Shown here: positions 50,369-58,794 of the stretch, piece by piece
Numbering within the stretch: position 1 is the first letter of the stretch
Layout of the letters: the number at the start of each line of letters is the position of its first letter
Origin: Sulfitobacter sp. SK012
GTDB taxonomy: Bacteria; Pseudomonadota; Alphaproteobacteria; Rhodobacterales; Rhodobacteraceae
DNA length: 64,000 bases
Assembly (NCBI RefSeq): GCF_003352085.1
Contig: NZ_CP025804.1
Location: forward strand, 806,001-870,000
Direction of reading: 5' to 3'
Notes under the pieces: model-generated
Database searches by the model: none
Told to the model about the DNA's origin: nothing
Seen by the model: the letters and a program-made list of their open reading frames with translations, nothing else
Program-made: the position numbers and the translations under genes

Positions 50369-51303
50369 GATGTCTCGGATCTGATGATGGTAAACTGGTC
50401 GCTCAAATGCACTGTCTTTTCGATCTCGGCAAGCATCCAGTCACGAAAAGCAGCAATCTGGGGGCGTTTTTCTGCGCCTTCGCGACATAGAAACCGAAAA
50501 CGTGCGCCTGTTGCGATGGCAATGCCGTAAGGGGCCACGAGCCGGCCATCTGCAAGGTCTTTGATGACCAACGCGCGGCGGCCCAAAACCACACCAACGC
50601 CGGCGAGGGCCGCGTCGATTGCATGGTCGGCCTGAGAAAACCTTGGCCCGTGCAACGGCTCAAATGGGGTGCCGACCTGATCAAACCACACACTCCAATT
50701 TACGGGTGGTGACAGAAAATTGATCGAATCGTCAAAGATAAAGGGTGCGGCCTTGAGGCTTTCAATTGTGGGAAACTGCGACGCCAAATTAGGCGTCATG
50801 ACGGGCGTCACCCATTCTTCGGCCAGGGGCAGTGTGTAATGGCCTGGATCGGTTTTTGCGGCAAATCTAATTGCGACATCGATATTGTCGCGGTCGAAAT
50901 CCATCCGGCGCAGGGACGCCGAAAACCGCAGCTCAATTTCGGGGTGTTGTTGGGCAAATTCATAAAGCCGGGGGGCCAGCCATTTGGCGGTAAAGGCTGG
51001 CCCTGCCGTTACGGTCAGCGTTTGAGTGTCTTGCGTGCGTTGGGCTGCGCGCCAACCGCGGGCGAGGGTTTGGAACCCTTCGGCGGCCGAGGGCGCGAGC
51101 GCCTCTCCGGCTTCGGTTAACTCGACCGCACGATTGAGGCGGCGAAAGAGGGCTGTGCCCAGATGCTCTTCTAGGGATTTAATCTGAAAGCTGAGCGCGG
51201 CGGGTGTCACATTCAGCTCATCCGCAGCCTTGGCGAAAGACATATGGCGCGCCGCAGCGTCAAAGGCCCGCAGCGCGGTGAGGGGAGGGAGGCGATCAGA
51301 CAT
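50365..51303 (-). CDS. LysR family regulator, GcvA-like
   Basis: Transcription factor of 312 aa. The helix-turn-helix begins PPLTALRAFDAAARHMSFAK (about 5-24) and continues AADELNVTPAALSFQIKSLE (about 26-45); the C-terminal periplasmic-binding-like domain senses a ligand. The sequence AALSFQIKSLEEHLGTALF is like the GcvA subgroup. It is cotranscribed with the EamA exporter and divergent from a 38-residue gene; inverted repeats of LysR-box type lie between (51339-51396). Confidence 0.92.
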   Translation of the reverse strand: MSDRLPPLTALRAFDAAARHMSFAKAADELNVTPAALSFQIKSLEEHLGTALFRRLNRAVELTEAGEALAPSAAEGFQTLARGWRAAQRTQDTQTLTVTAGPAFTAKWLAPRLYEFAQQHPEIELRFSASLRRMDFDRDNIDVAIRFAAKTDPGHYTLPLAEEWVTPVMTPNLASQFPTIESLKAAPFIFDDSINFLSPPVNWSVWFDQVGTPFEPLHGPRFSQADHAIDAALAGVGVVLGRRALVIKDLADGRLVAPYGIAIATGARFRFLCREGAEKRPQIAAFRDWMLAEIEKTVHLSDQFTIIRSETS

Positions 51304-51338
51304 GTCAGTTAAGTATATCTTATGTGAAGGGGTGAAAA

Positions 51339-51396
51339 GTCTCGTTTGTAGCTATGAGACAAAAGAACCATATTGGTGTCAGATAAGAAACACCAA
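51339..51396. promoter_or_regulatory. two inverted repeats, candidate LysR sites
   Basis: GTCTC-N12-GAGAC (51339-51360) and TTGGTGT-N10-ACACCAA (51373-51396) lie between the LysR gene start (51303) and the small gene at 51425. Dyads of this size are usual for LysR-type binding, but which one is bound is not known. Confidence 0.5.
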
Positions 51397-51424
51397 ACAA
51401 TGATTGCCAAAAAGGACTGTGTAG

Positions 51425-51541
51425 ATGTTTGAAGCAACCACAAACCCCGCCGCCCGTGCTGCCATGAACGCCGCCCACGCTGAACGCGGACGTGCTGTGT
51501 CTGGTTTCTGGAACTGGCTTTTTGGCACGGTTTCCCGCTGA
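51425..51541 (+). CDS. 38-residue small protein divergent from LysR gene
   Basis: A short ORF with ATG 51425 preceded by AAAGGA. The peptide begins MFEATTNPAARAAMNAAHAE, has a basic middle (ERGR) and ends in an aromatic amphipathic part (FWNWLFGTVSR). It has its own inverted repeats upstream and a strong terminator 28 bases after the stop, so it is made as a separate short transcript. I recall similar small genes beside GcvA-like regulators in roseobacters but no function. Confidence 0.66.
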   Translation: MFEATTNPAARAAMNAAHAERGRAVSGFWNWLFGTVSR

Positions 51542-51570
51542 GCGTCTGCAGCGCCTCTTACGGGATAAAA

Positions 51571-51602
51571 AAGGGCCGGTTGTGATCAACCGGCCCTTTT
51601 GC
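51571..51602 (+). terminator. rho-independent terminator
   Basis: AAGGGCCGGTTG-TGAT-CAACCGGCCCTT, a perfect 12-bp stem with a 4-base loop, preceded by an A run and followed by T residues, so it can act on both strands: for the 38-residue gene and for the convergent phaB. Confidence 0.92.
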
Positions 51603-51621
51603 TTTTAGAATGTAGCGTAAA

Positions 51622-52344
51622 TCAGACGAAGAATTGTGCTCCGTTGGCAGAGATCGTCGAGCCATTGATAAAGCCGCTATCGTCAGAGGCGAGGAATGCA
51701 ACGCAGCGTGCGATTTCTTCGGGGTTGCCCAAACGGCCCGTTGGGATCTGAGCGATGATACTCTCGCGTACTTTCTCTGGCACGGCCATTACCATGTCGG
51801 TGCCAATATAGCCGGGGCAGATCGCGTTGGCTGTGATGCCGGCGCGCGCGCCTTCTTGAGCCAGTGATTTCACGATACCCAAATCGCCGGCCTTGGTTGC
51901 CGCGTAGTTCACTTGTGCGAACTGGCCTTTCTGGCCGTTGATCGATGAAATCACGATGACGCGGCCAAATTTGCGTTCCCGCATGCCGGGCCAGATTGGG
52001 TGGACCGTGTTAAAGACGCCGGTCAAATTCGTGTCGATGACTTCTTTCCACTGTTCGGGCGTCATTTTGTGGAACGGCGCATCGCGGGTGATCCCGGCAT
52101 TGGCGACGACGATTTCGATAGGGCCAAGCTCTGCTTCGACCATTTCAATGCCGGCCTTGCTTTCTTCGTAGCTGGCAACGTTCCATTTGAACGTTTTGAT
52201 ACCAGTTTCCTTAGTGAAAGCTGCAGCGGCTTCATCGTTGCCTGCATAGGTTGCGGCAACTGTGCAGCCTTCAGCCTTCAGTTTGGATGAAATTGCAGCA
52301 CCGATTCCTCGACTGCCTCCGGTAACAAGTGCGACACGCGACAT
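51622..52344 (-). CDS. phaB: acetoacetyl-CoA reductase
   Basis: NADPH-dependent SDR enzyme converting acetoacetyl-CoA to (R)-3-hydroxybutyryl-CoA for polyhydroxybutyrate synthesis. The 240-residue protein has VTGGSRGIG (about 7-15), NAGITRDAPFHKMT (about 84-97) and the triad in SSINGQKGQFAQVNYAATK (about 138-156). Length and sequence match PhaB. phaA lies upstream in the same orientation; polymerase genes are not here. Confidence 0.94.
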   Translation of the reverse strand: MSRVALVTGGSRGIGAAISSKLKAEGCTVAATYAGNDEAAAAFTKETGIKTFKWNVASYEESKAGIEMVEAELGPIEIVVANAGITRDAPFHKMTPEQWKEVIDTNLTGVFNTVHPIWPGMRERKFGRVIVISSINGQKGQFAQVNYAATKAGDLGIVKSLAQEGARAGITANAICPGYIGTDMVMAVPEKVRESIIAQIPTGRLGNPEEIARCVAFLASDDSGFINGSTISANGAQFFV

Positions 52345-52388
52345 AATTTTCTCCTGCGGGTAATGTTATTGCTTCATTTTGTTCGAGT

Positions 52389-52405
52389 GCGCAATTAAAT
52401 TGCGC
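52389..52405. repeat. 17-bp palindrome between phaA and phaB
   Basis: GCGCAATT-A-AATTGCGC, perfect around one central base, 44 bases upstream of the phaB start and 12 bases after phaA. As RNA it could form GCGCAA-TTAAA-TTGCGC. It may be an operator or an intercistronic hairpin. Confidence 0.5.
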
Positions 52406-52417
52406 GCCCGATTTGGT

Positions 52418-53593
52418 TTACGGCCGCTCGAGGCACATAGCAACACCCATGCCGCCACCAATGCACAAAGTAGCGAGACCTTTTTTCGCGCCGCGACGCT
52501 GCATTTCGAACAAGAGGGTGTTGAGGATGCGCGCGCCGGAGGCACCGATGGGGTGACCAATCGCAATGGCACCGCCATTGACGTTTACGACCGCAGGGTC
52601 CCAACCCATGTCTTTGTTGACTGCACAGGCTTGCGCAGCAAACGCTTCGTTGGCTTCAACAAGGTCGAGATCTTCGGCCTTCCAGCCGGCCTTTTCCAAC
52701 GCCTTGCGGCTGGCATAGATCGGGCCCACGCCCATGATGGCTGGGTCCAGACCGGCGGTTGCATAGGATGCGATGCGGGCCAATGGCGTGATGCCACGCT
52801 TTTCGGCTTCGTCCGCACTCATCATCAGTGCACCCGCCGCGCCATCATTTAGGCCAGACGCATTGGCGGCCGTTACAGAGCCGTCCTTTGCGAACGCGGG
52901 GCGCAGTTTTTGCATGGCTTCCATCGTTGCGCCGTGGCGGATGTATTCATCTGCGTCGACAACAATATCGCCTTTGCGGTTCTTCACGGTGTACGGCATG
53001 ATTTCATCCGCAAATTTCCCGGCTTTTTGCGCGGCTTCGGCTTTGTTTTGCGAAGCGACAGCGAACTCGTCCTGCTGTTCGCGACTAATCTGCCATTTCT
53101 GAGCAACGTTTTCGGCAGTCTGGCCCATATGATAGCCGTTGAACGCATCCCACAAGCCGTCTTTGATCATGGTGTCGATGAATTGCAGATCACCCATCTT
53201 TTGACCTGCGCGCAGGGCTTGGGCATGCGGGCTCATGGTCATGTTTTCTTGACCACCGGCAGCAACGATGCTGGCATCGCCAAGCTGAATATGTTGGGCG
53301 GCAAGTGCGACCGCGCGCAACCCAGAGCCGCAAACTTGGTTGATCGACCAAGCGGCAGCTTCTTGCGGCAGGCCTGCATTGATATGGGCTTGACGGGCAG
53401 GGTTCTGTCCTTGTGCTGCGGTCAGCACTTGTCCCAAAATTGTTTCTGACACTTCAGAGGGGTCGATGCCCGCACGCGCAACAATCTCTTTGAGAACGGC
53501 AGCACCCAAATCATGCGCTGGGATGTTGGAAAAAGAGCCGCCGAAACTGCCGACGGCAGTCCGCGCAGCGGAGGCGATCACGACATTGGTCAT
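52418..53593 (-). CDS. phaA: acetyl-CoA C-acetyltransferase
   Basis: Beta-ketothiolase condensing two acetyl-CoA to acetoacetyl-CoA. The 391-residue protein has the acyl-accepting Cys in [16 protein letters not shown] (about 85-100), the [11 protein letters not shown] motif with its His (about 347-357) and the late [11 protein letters not shown] (about 377-387). It is followed by phaB after 73 bases. Start well defined; no alternative ATG. Confidence 0.95.
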   Translation of the reverse strand: MTNVVIASAARTAVGSFGGSFSNIPAHDLGAAVLKEIVARAGIDPSEVSETILGQVLTAAQGQNPARQAHINAGLPQEAAAWSINQVCGSGLRAVALAAQHIQLGDASIVAAGGQENMTMSPHAQALRAGQKMGDLQFIDTMIKDGLWDAFNGYHMGQTAENVAQKWQISREQQDEFAVASQNKAEAAQKAGKFADEIMPYTVKNRKGDIVVDADEYIRHGATMEAMQKLRPAFAKDGSVTAANASGLNDGAAGALMMSADEAEKRGITPLARIASYATAGLDPAIMGVGPIYASRKALEKAGWKAEDLDLVEANEAFAAQACAVNKDMGWDPAVVNVNGGAIAIGHPIGASGARILNTLLFEMQRRGAKKGLATLCIGGGMGVAMCLERP

Positions 53594-53763
53594 GGGGGTA
53601 TTCCTCTAGCGTTGTATGGCCGGGGAACATGCTGTGACGCGCAGCAGTTGGTTAACGCCAGTGTTCCCCAGACTCAACTTTGGCCATATCGCATTTGATT
53701 TGGCGCAGCAACTCACAGGCTGATTGGGGCCAAGTGCCGGTGGCAAGTTAGTGCTGACAGGTC

Positions 53764-54642
53764 TTACTGACCTGCCGCTCGCATGGAGGTATCGCGCATC
53801 CAGCTCGGGCGCGTCGTGGGTGCCGCAAAGAAATAGCCCTGCAGGCAATCTACGCCAAGTTCGGTCAGCATCACGGCATCCTCGTGACACTCTACGCACT
53901 CCGCAACTGTCAGCATGTCAAAGTGTTGCGCAATCGAAATGAGCGCCTTGGTGAGCGCCTGATTGTCGGGGTTGCCCGCAATACCTTGAATGAACTGACC
54001 ATCAATCTTGAGCATGTCGAACAGAAAATCCTTAAAGTAGCGAATTGCTGTTTGGCCGGACCCGAAGTCATCCATGGCAAAGCAGATACCTTTTGGCTGC
54101 AACCGGTCCATGAAATCTACGACCAGCTCCGGCACATGCATGGCCGAGCTTTCGGTGATTTCCAGGATTAGGCGCTCCCCGATAGCAGTATTGCGATTGA
54201 GTGCGCGATTGAGCGTGTTGTTCCAAGGCTGATATCCAATCGAGCGCGCCGACATGTTAATCGACAAGCGCAGATTGGGATTGTTGTTGAGGGCCCTTAA
54301 TCCCATGCGCAAGGCCAGCACGTCGATCTCGCGGCCGGCTTCGGTGTTTTCCACTTCAGGCATGAAATCTTTGGCGGGAATGACGCGGCCAGATGGGTCT
54401 AGCACACGGATCAACCCTTCATAAAAAGCGACTACTTTTTGGTTATCGGTGCGCATGACCGGCTGGTATGCCAGCAATGTCTGCTTGTGCTTGATAGCGT
54501 CTGCGACACATTCCAACGTGGTCTTTTCAATCTGCCCGACCGCATAATTTAGCGGATTGTCCGACCCCGAAATGACGGGAACGCGTTTGTAGTGAAATGG
54601 GCGGGCCACGGCAGAATCCTTATCAGCTAAACACCTAGCCAT
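53764..54642 (-). CDS. EAL domain protein, probable cyclic-di-GMP phosphodiesterase
   Basis: Degrades the second messenger c-di-GMP. The 292-residue protein consists of a short N-terminal region and one EAL domain (about 40-285). Key residues are kept: EGLIR (variant of EALLR), NMSARS, EITESS, DDFGSG, KIDGQFI, AECVE (usually AEGVE) and QGYFF, so activity is likely. There is no GGDEF, sensor or membrane domain. It stands alone, with convergent or divergent distance to phaA of 170 bases. Confidence 0.9.
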   Translation of the reverse strand: MARCLADKDSAVARPFHYKRVPVISGSDNPLNYAVGQIEKTTLECVADAIKHKQTLLAYQPVMRTDNQKVVAFYEGLIRVLDPSGRVIPAKDFMPEVENTEAGREIDVLALRMGLRALNNNPNLRLSINMSARSIGYQPWNNTLNRALNRNTAIGERLILEITESSAMHVPELVVDFMDRLQPKGICFAMDDFGSGQTAIRYFKDFLFDMLKIDGQFIQGIAGNPDNQALTKALISIAQHFDMLTVAECVECHEDAVMLTELGVDCLQGYFFAAPTTRPSWMRDTSMRAAGQ

Positions 54643-54735
54643 TCTTCTACCTTGGAGCCTAAGGGGAGGTTAATCTTCTCTTTTTGTTCTAATTTGACTA
54701 AACCGGAAAATATGAGCAATTGAGAAAGGTCTGGG

Positions 54736-55311
54736 ATGGAGCGTTGCAACTGGGCGGGGATTGAACCGATCTATACGACCTATCACGACACGGAGTGGGG
54801 CGTGCCCGAATGGGACAGCCGGGCTTTGTGGGAAAAGCTCATTCTTGATGGCTTTCAGGCGGGGCTAAGTTGGATCACGATCTTAAAGAAGCGAGACAAT
54901 TTCCGCGATGCATTTCAGGGATTTGATCCGCATGTCATCGCAGGTTGGGGCGAAGAAGATGTCCTGCGTCTGCTTGGCAATTCTGGCATTGTTCGTCACC
55001 GCGGCAAGATTGAGGCCGCCATTCACAACGCACGCGCTTGGCAAGAGATCGAGGCGCGCGAGGGTTTTGACAACTTCATGTGGCGATATGTGGATGGCGC
55101 GCCGTTGCAAAACCGGTTCGCGACGCAAACCGACGTGCCCCCACAAACGCCGCTATCTGTTCAAGTTTCGAAGGATTTAAAGAAAAATGGATTTAAGTTC
55201 TGCGGCCCCACAATTGTCTACGCGTGGATGGAGGCCTGCGGGCTGGTTAATGACCACATCCTAACGTGCCACCGCCATGCTGAATGTGCATCGATGGCGA
55301 AAAAGGGCTGA
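54736..55311 (+). CDS. tag: DNA-3-methyladenine glycosylase I
   Basis: Removes 3-methyladenine from alkylated DNA. The 191-residue protein keeps the family zinc site: Cys4 (MERCNW), His17 (YHDTEWG) and the late HILTCHRH (about 173-180). GFQAGLSWITILKKRDNFRDAF (38-59) holds the base-binding pocket. Start and length match the family. Confidence 0.95.
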   Translation: MERCNWAGIEPIYTTYHDTEWGVPEWDSRALWEKLILDGFQAGLSWITILKKRDNFRDAFQGFDPHVIAGWGEEDVLRLLGNSGIVRHRGKIEAAIHNARAWQEIEAREGFDNFMWRYVDGAPLQNRFATQTDVPPQTPLSVQVSKDLKKNGFKFCGPTIVYAWMEACGLVNDHILTCHRHAECASMAKKG

Positions 55312-55447
55312 GACTAGAGCGTTTAGACGGAAAAAACCGCTGCCTATATGCGCCCAACCCTAGATTGTGGGCGAATGCGACGAAAACCGTTGTCAGAAGC
55401 AGATGCCAGCTTGCATAGTGTGGATAACTGGCTTGAGGAGCTCAGAA

Positions 55448-57343
55448 ATGTCCACGATAAATCGACGCAAATTTTTGAGAACAAGTGTTGCTGGTGCGAC
55501 TGCCTTAACGCCGCTTAGCGCGGCCTTTGGGCAGACCGGTTCGCTCTCTGAGCTGGGGACGGCAATTGTACCACTTCCTACGGTCACGGTTTATACTGCC
55601 AGGGAGATCGTGACGCTTGATCCGGCAAAGCCCTCGGCCGAAGCCGTCGCAGTCGTAAATGGCCGCATCCTTTTGGTTGGCAGTCTTGAGGACATTCAAG
55701 GCATCCTGAAAGGGCAGCGCCACCAGGTTGATACAACGTTTTCTGACCAAGTCATTGTGCCCGGATTTATTGCCCAACACGACCACCCGCTTTTGGCCGC
55801 GCTCACAATGTCTTCGGAAATCCTATCGATCGAAGATTGGGTTTTGCCCTCTGGTACAGTTCCTGCGGTAAAGGACAAAGCGGACTTCGTTGACCGGCTC
55901 ACAACAGCGGTTGAGCAACGTACTGATCCTGCTGAACCCGTTGTTTCTTGGGGGTATCACCCTGCATTTTATGGCCCGCTCACCCGTGAAGATCTTGATG
56001 CGATAAGTTCAACCCAACCGATACTGGTCTGGGCACGGTCGTGCCATGAGATGATACTCAACAGTGCCGCATTGGCAGCTGGCGGTGTCACGTCGGAAGT
56101 CGTCGATGGATTTTCAGCTACTGCACAGCAACAATCCGAATTTTTGGAGGGGCGGTTCTGGGAGCAAGGGTTGTTCGCGGTTCTACCGATGATCGCATCG
56201 CTTGTTGCGACACCAGAACGGTTGCAATCAGGTCTGGAACTGACCCGCGATTACATGCACGCCAAAGGCATCACGATCGGAAACGAACCGGGCGGCATTC
56301 TGGCTAAGCCGGTTCAGGACGGCATCAATGCGGTTATGTCCAGCCCGGACATGCCTTTCCGCTGGTCCTTCATGCCGGACGCCAAAACCTTGGTCGATAC
56401 CTACCCCGACGATGCGCAGGTGATTGCAGAGACCGAAAAGCTGGAAAGCTGGTATGGGGGCATGACCAGCCTTGCACCAAAGCAAGCGAAGCTGTTTGCC
56501 GATGGAGCCATCTATTCGTTGCTCATGCAGGTTCGCGATCCATATCTGGATGGCCACACAGGCGAATGGATGATGGACAAGGATCTGTTTGAAAGAGCAT
56601 TCCGAATTTATTGGGACGCAGGTTACCAAATTCATGTGCACGTCAACGGAGACGCTGGAGTTGATCGGGTTCTGGACTCGCTTGAATTCAATCTGAGACG
56701 TAATCCACGCTATGACCATCGCACCGTGTTGGTTCATTTTGCTGTGAGTGCAGAGGAACAAGTGCAGCGGATTTCTGACCTAGGTGCCATCGTCAGCGGT
56801 AATCCTTACTACGTTACCGCCCTTGCAGACCAGTATTCTGATGTTGGTCTTGGGCCCGAAAGAGCGGATGCGATGGTCAGGTTGGGTGATATTTCGAGGG
56901 CTGGAATTCCCTGGTCACTGCATTCCGATATGCCGATGGCACCAGCTGATCCTCTTTTCCTGATGTGGTGTGCGGTAAACCGGGTGACAGCTTCAGGGCG
57001 TGTTGCGGGGCCGGATCAAAGGGTGGGCGTAGAAGATGCCTTGCGCGGCGTCACAATCGAGGCCGCGTTTTCATTGAAACTTGAAGATGAGATCGGCAGC
57101 ATTGAACCCGGAAAGCGCGCTAACTTTACCATTCTAGACGACAACCCTCTTGCTGTGGACCCAATGAAAATCAGAGATGTTAAAGTTTGGGGCACCGTGA
57201 TGGAGGGTCGGGTATTTCCGGTTGTAAAGAGCGAGCGAAAGGCCTCGGTCGTGCCACCCAGCAATGGTTTCGATGGTAAAGACGTCGACTTTGCACGTGC
57301 AACATTCGAGCATGCGCTCAAAGTTGCTCACTCACATCTTTAA
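55448..57343 (+). CDS. Tat-exported amidohydrolase (YtcJ-like)
   Basis: A 631-residue protein with a twin-arginine signal (NRRKFLRTSVAGATAL, about 5-20) and an amidohydrolase-3 domain. Metal-site remnants: GFIAQHDHPLLAAL (about 105-118), HVHVNGDAGVDRVLDSLE (about 397-414), LVHFAVS and LHSDMPMAP (about 494-502). Proteins of this type hydrolyse N-formyl or amide substrates; this one would act in the periplasm. ATG 55448 is chosen because it opens the Tat signal. It stands alone between tag and rpsD, with slightly higher AT content than its neighbours, so acquisition by transfer is possible. Confidence 0.82.
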   Translation: MSTINRRKFLRTSVAGATALTPLSAAFGQTGSLSELGTAIVPLPTVTVYTAREIVTLDPAKPSAEAVAVVNGRILLVGSLEDIQGILKGQRHQVDTTFSDQVIVPGFIAQHDHPLLAALTMSSEILSIEDWVLPSGTVPAVKDKADFVDRLTTAVEQRTDPAEPVVSWGYHPAFYGPLTREDLDAISSTQPILVWARSCHEMILNSAALAAGGVTSEVVDGFSATAQQQSEFLEGRFWEQGLFAVLPMIASLVATPERLQSGLELTRDYMHAKGITIGNEPGGILAKPVQDGINAVMSSPDMPFRWSFMPDAKTLVDTYPDDAQVIAETEKLESWYGGMTSLAPKQAKLFADGAIYSLLMQVRDPYLDGHTGEWMMDKDLFERAFRIYWDAGYQIHVHVNGDAGVDRVLDSLEFNLRRNPRYDHRTVLVHFAVSAEEQVQRISDLGAIVSGNPYYVTALADQYSDVGLGPERADAMVRLGDISRAGIPWSLHSDMPMAPADPLFLMWCAVNRVTASGRVAGPDQRVGVEDALRGVTIEAAFSLKLEDEIGSIEPGKRANFTILDDNPLAVDPMKIRDVKVWGTVMEGRVFPVVKSERKASVVPPSNGFDGKDVDFARATFEHALKVAHSHL

Positions 57344-57439
57344 CTTTGGGTTTGGTGTTATGTGTTGAAGGACCACTCCTTTCATGGTGTCCGCGTTGGA
57401 GCGCAAATCAGACATTCTTCCGATCTTATAATCGCCCCG

Positions 57440-57467
57440 TTGACTCCATCTGCATAGCGCCTATAAG
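57440..57467 (+). promoter_or_regulatory. promoter of rpsD
   Basis: TTGACT (57440-57445) and TATAAG (57462-57467) with a 16-base spacer, close to the sigma-70 consensus. Transcription would start near 57474 and give a leader of about 90 nucleotides before rpsD. Confidence 0.66.
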
Positions 57468-57480
57468 CGCGACTTCTATT

Positions 57481-57537
57481 GGTGTTGGTGGCCCCCGTGA
57501 GGGGATGCCTGTCGGGGGAGACCCAGAGGACAACGCC
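57481..57537 (+). promoter_or_regulatory. structured mRNA leader of rpsD
   Basis: GGTGTTG (57481-57487) can pair with CAACGCC (57531-57537). Inside, CCCC-GTGA-GGGG (57493-57504, extended by GGC/GCC) and GGG-GAGA-CCC (57515-57524) form two hairpins with GNRA loops. A competing pairing, CCCCCG/CGGGGG (57492-57497 with 57513-57518), excludes them. This has the look of an S4 autoregulatory site. Confidence 0.55.
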
Positions 57538-57562
57538 CTTTATAATTTAAAGGAGTACAGCC

Positions 57563-58183
57563 GTGACTAAACGCACCGCTGCCAAGCATAAACTAGACCG
57601 TCGTATGGGCGAAAACATCTGGGGCCGTCCTAAATCCCCAGTGAACCGCCGCGAATATGGCCCCGGCCAGCACGGCCAACGCCGTAAGGGCAAGATTTCC
57701 GATTTCGGCATCCAGTTGCGCGCCAAGCAGAAGCTCAAGGGCTACTACGGCGACCTGACCGAAAAGCAATTCCGCCGCATCTATGGCGAAGCTGAGCGTG
57801 TAAAAGGCGATACAGGTGAAAACTTGATTGGTCTGCTGGAGCGTCGTCTGGACGCTGTTGTTTACCGCGCCAAGTTCGTTGCCACTGTATTTGCAGCACG
57901 TCAGTTCGTGAACCACCGCCACGTCCGCGTGAACGGCAAGCTCGTGAACATTCCTTCTTACCGTGTAAAAGAAGGTGACGTGATCGAAGTACGTGACCGT
58001 TCCAAGCAGATGGTTGCTCTTATTGAAGCCACTCAGCTGCCAGAGCGCGATGTGCCTGATTACCTCGAAGTTGATCATTCCAAAATGTCCGCGAAATTCG
58101 TACGCACACCTACCTTGGGCGATGTGCCTTATCCGGTAATGATGGAGCCAAACCTCGTTGTGGAATTCTACGCGAAGAACTAA
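57563..58183 (+). CDS. rpsD: 30S ribosomal protein S4
   Basis: Primary 16S rRNA-binding protein and translational repressor. The 206-residue protein has the N-terminal [23 protein letters not shown] region (13 to about 35), no cysteine zinc cluster, and the S4 RNA-binding domain [20 protein letters not shown] (about 113-132). The start is GTG 57563 after AAGGAG. It is monocistronic, unlike the alpha operon of enteric bacteria, and is followed by a strong terminator. Confidence 0.96.
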   Translation: MTKRTAAKHKLDRRMGENIWGRPKSPVNRREYGPGQHGQRRKGKISDFGIQLRAKQKLKGYYGDLTEKQFRRIYGEAERVKGDTGENLIGLLERRLDAVVYRAKFVATVFAARQFVNHRHVRVNGKLVNIPSYRVKEGDVIEVRDRSKQMVALIEATQLPERDVPDYLEVDHSKMSAKFVRTPTLGDVPYPVMMEPNLVVEFYAKN

Positions 58184-58203
58184 TCTTCGCATAATGAATG
58201 TAG

Positions 58204-58237
58204 AAAGCCGCACGAGGGAGACCTCGGGCGGCTTTTT
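58204..58237 (+). terminator. rho-independent terminator after rpsD
   Basis: AAAGCCGC/GCGGCTTT and CGAGG/CCTCG stems separated by one A-G mismatch, loop GAGA, then a T5 run, beginning 20 bases after the rpsD stop. Confidence 0.9.
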
Positions 58238-58291
58238 CATGACCGACGACTGAATAGCCGCCTATCTCATAATCAAAGACAGGAGACCCCA

Positions 58292-58717
58292 ATGGACATG
58301 CCTTTTACCACCACGCGGATGCTGAACTTTGGTGATTGCGATATCTCGGGGACGGCCTATTTCCCGTCCTACCTCAACATCCTGAATGGCGTGAACGAAG
58401 AGTTCTGGCTGAACCTCGGCTTTCCTTGGGCAAAGATGATCTGGGAAGAACGCTGGGGCACGCCAACAGTGCATTTGGCCTCTAACTTTTCCAGCCCGTC
58501 CTTTTTTGGTGAAGAGCTGACATTTGCCGTCACGGTCATGAAGGTCGGCAAATCTTCGGTTACATTGCAGCATGACATCAGTTGCAAAGGCGAGAAACGC
58601 TGGGACAGCAAGCAGGTGTTGGCGGCGTCTGATTTGGACAAGCACATTTCGATTCCCTGGCCGGAGCCTGTAAGAATAGCGCTGATGGCTTGCCTAGAGG
58701 CGCAAAGCCAAGGCTAA
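58292..58717 (+). CDS. acyl-CoA thioesterase, 4HBT hotdog type
   Basis: A 141-residue hotdog-fold enzyme with the 4-hydroxybenzoyl-CoA thioesterase motif [19 protein letters not shown] (about 13-31), including the catalytic Asp position (DCD). Substrate unknown. It begins 54 bases after the rpsD terminator and has its own ribosome site (AGGAGA). The 3' end lies 77 bases before hisC. Confidence 0.83.
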   Translation: MDMPFTTTRMLNFGDCDISGTAYFPSYLNILNGVNEEFWLNLGFPWAKMIWEERWGTPTVHLASNFSSPSFFGEELTFAVTVMKVGKSSVTLQHDISCKGEKRWDSKQVLAASDLDKHISIPWPEPVRIALMACLEAQSQG

Positions 58718-58794
58718 TCCCGCGCTCATATGCCACTGGCATCGCCCCTATGGGGGCGATAGAACGGCGCGAGCCAAACCGCGAGTATGCTGAG

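Noticed and set aside
53758..53774. Hairpin CAGGTC-N5-GACCTG at the end of the EAL gene
   Set aside because: Only six pairs, includes the stop codon, and has no T run; could be chance.
57480..57562. 4.5S (SRP) RNA or a known riboswitch before rpsD
   Set aside because: No GGAAG/AAGCAG SRP core and no match to glycine, fluoride or cobalamin riboswitch signatures that I can recall.
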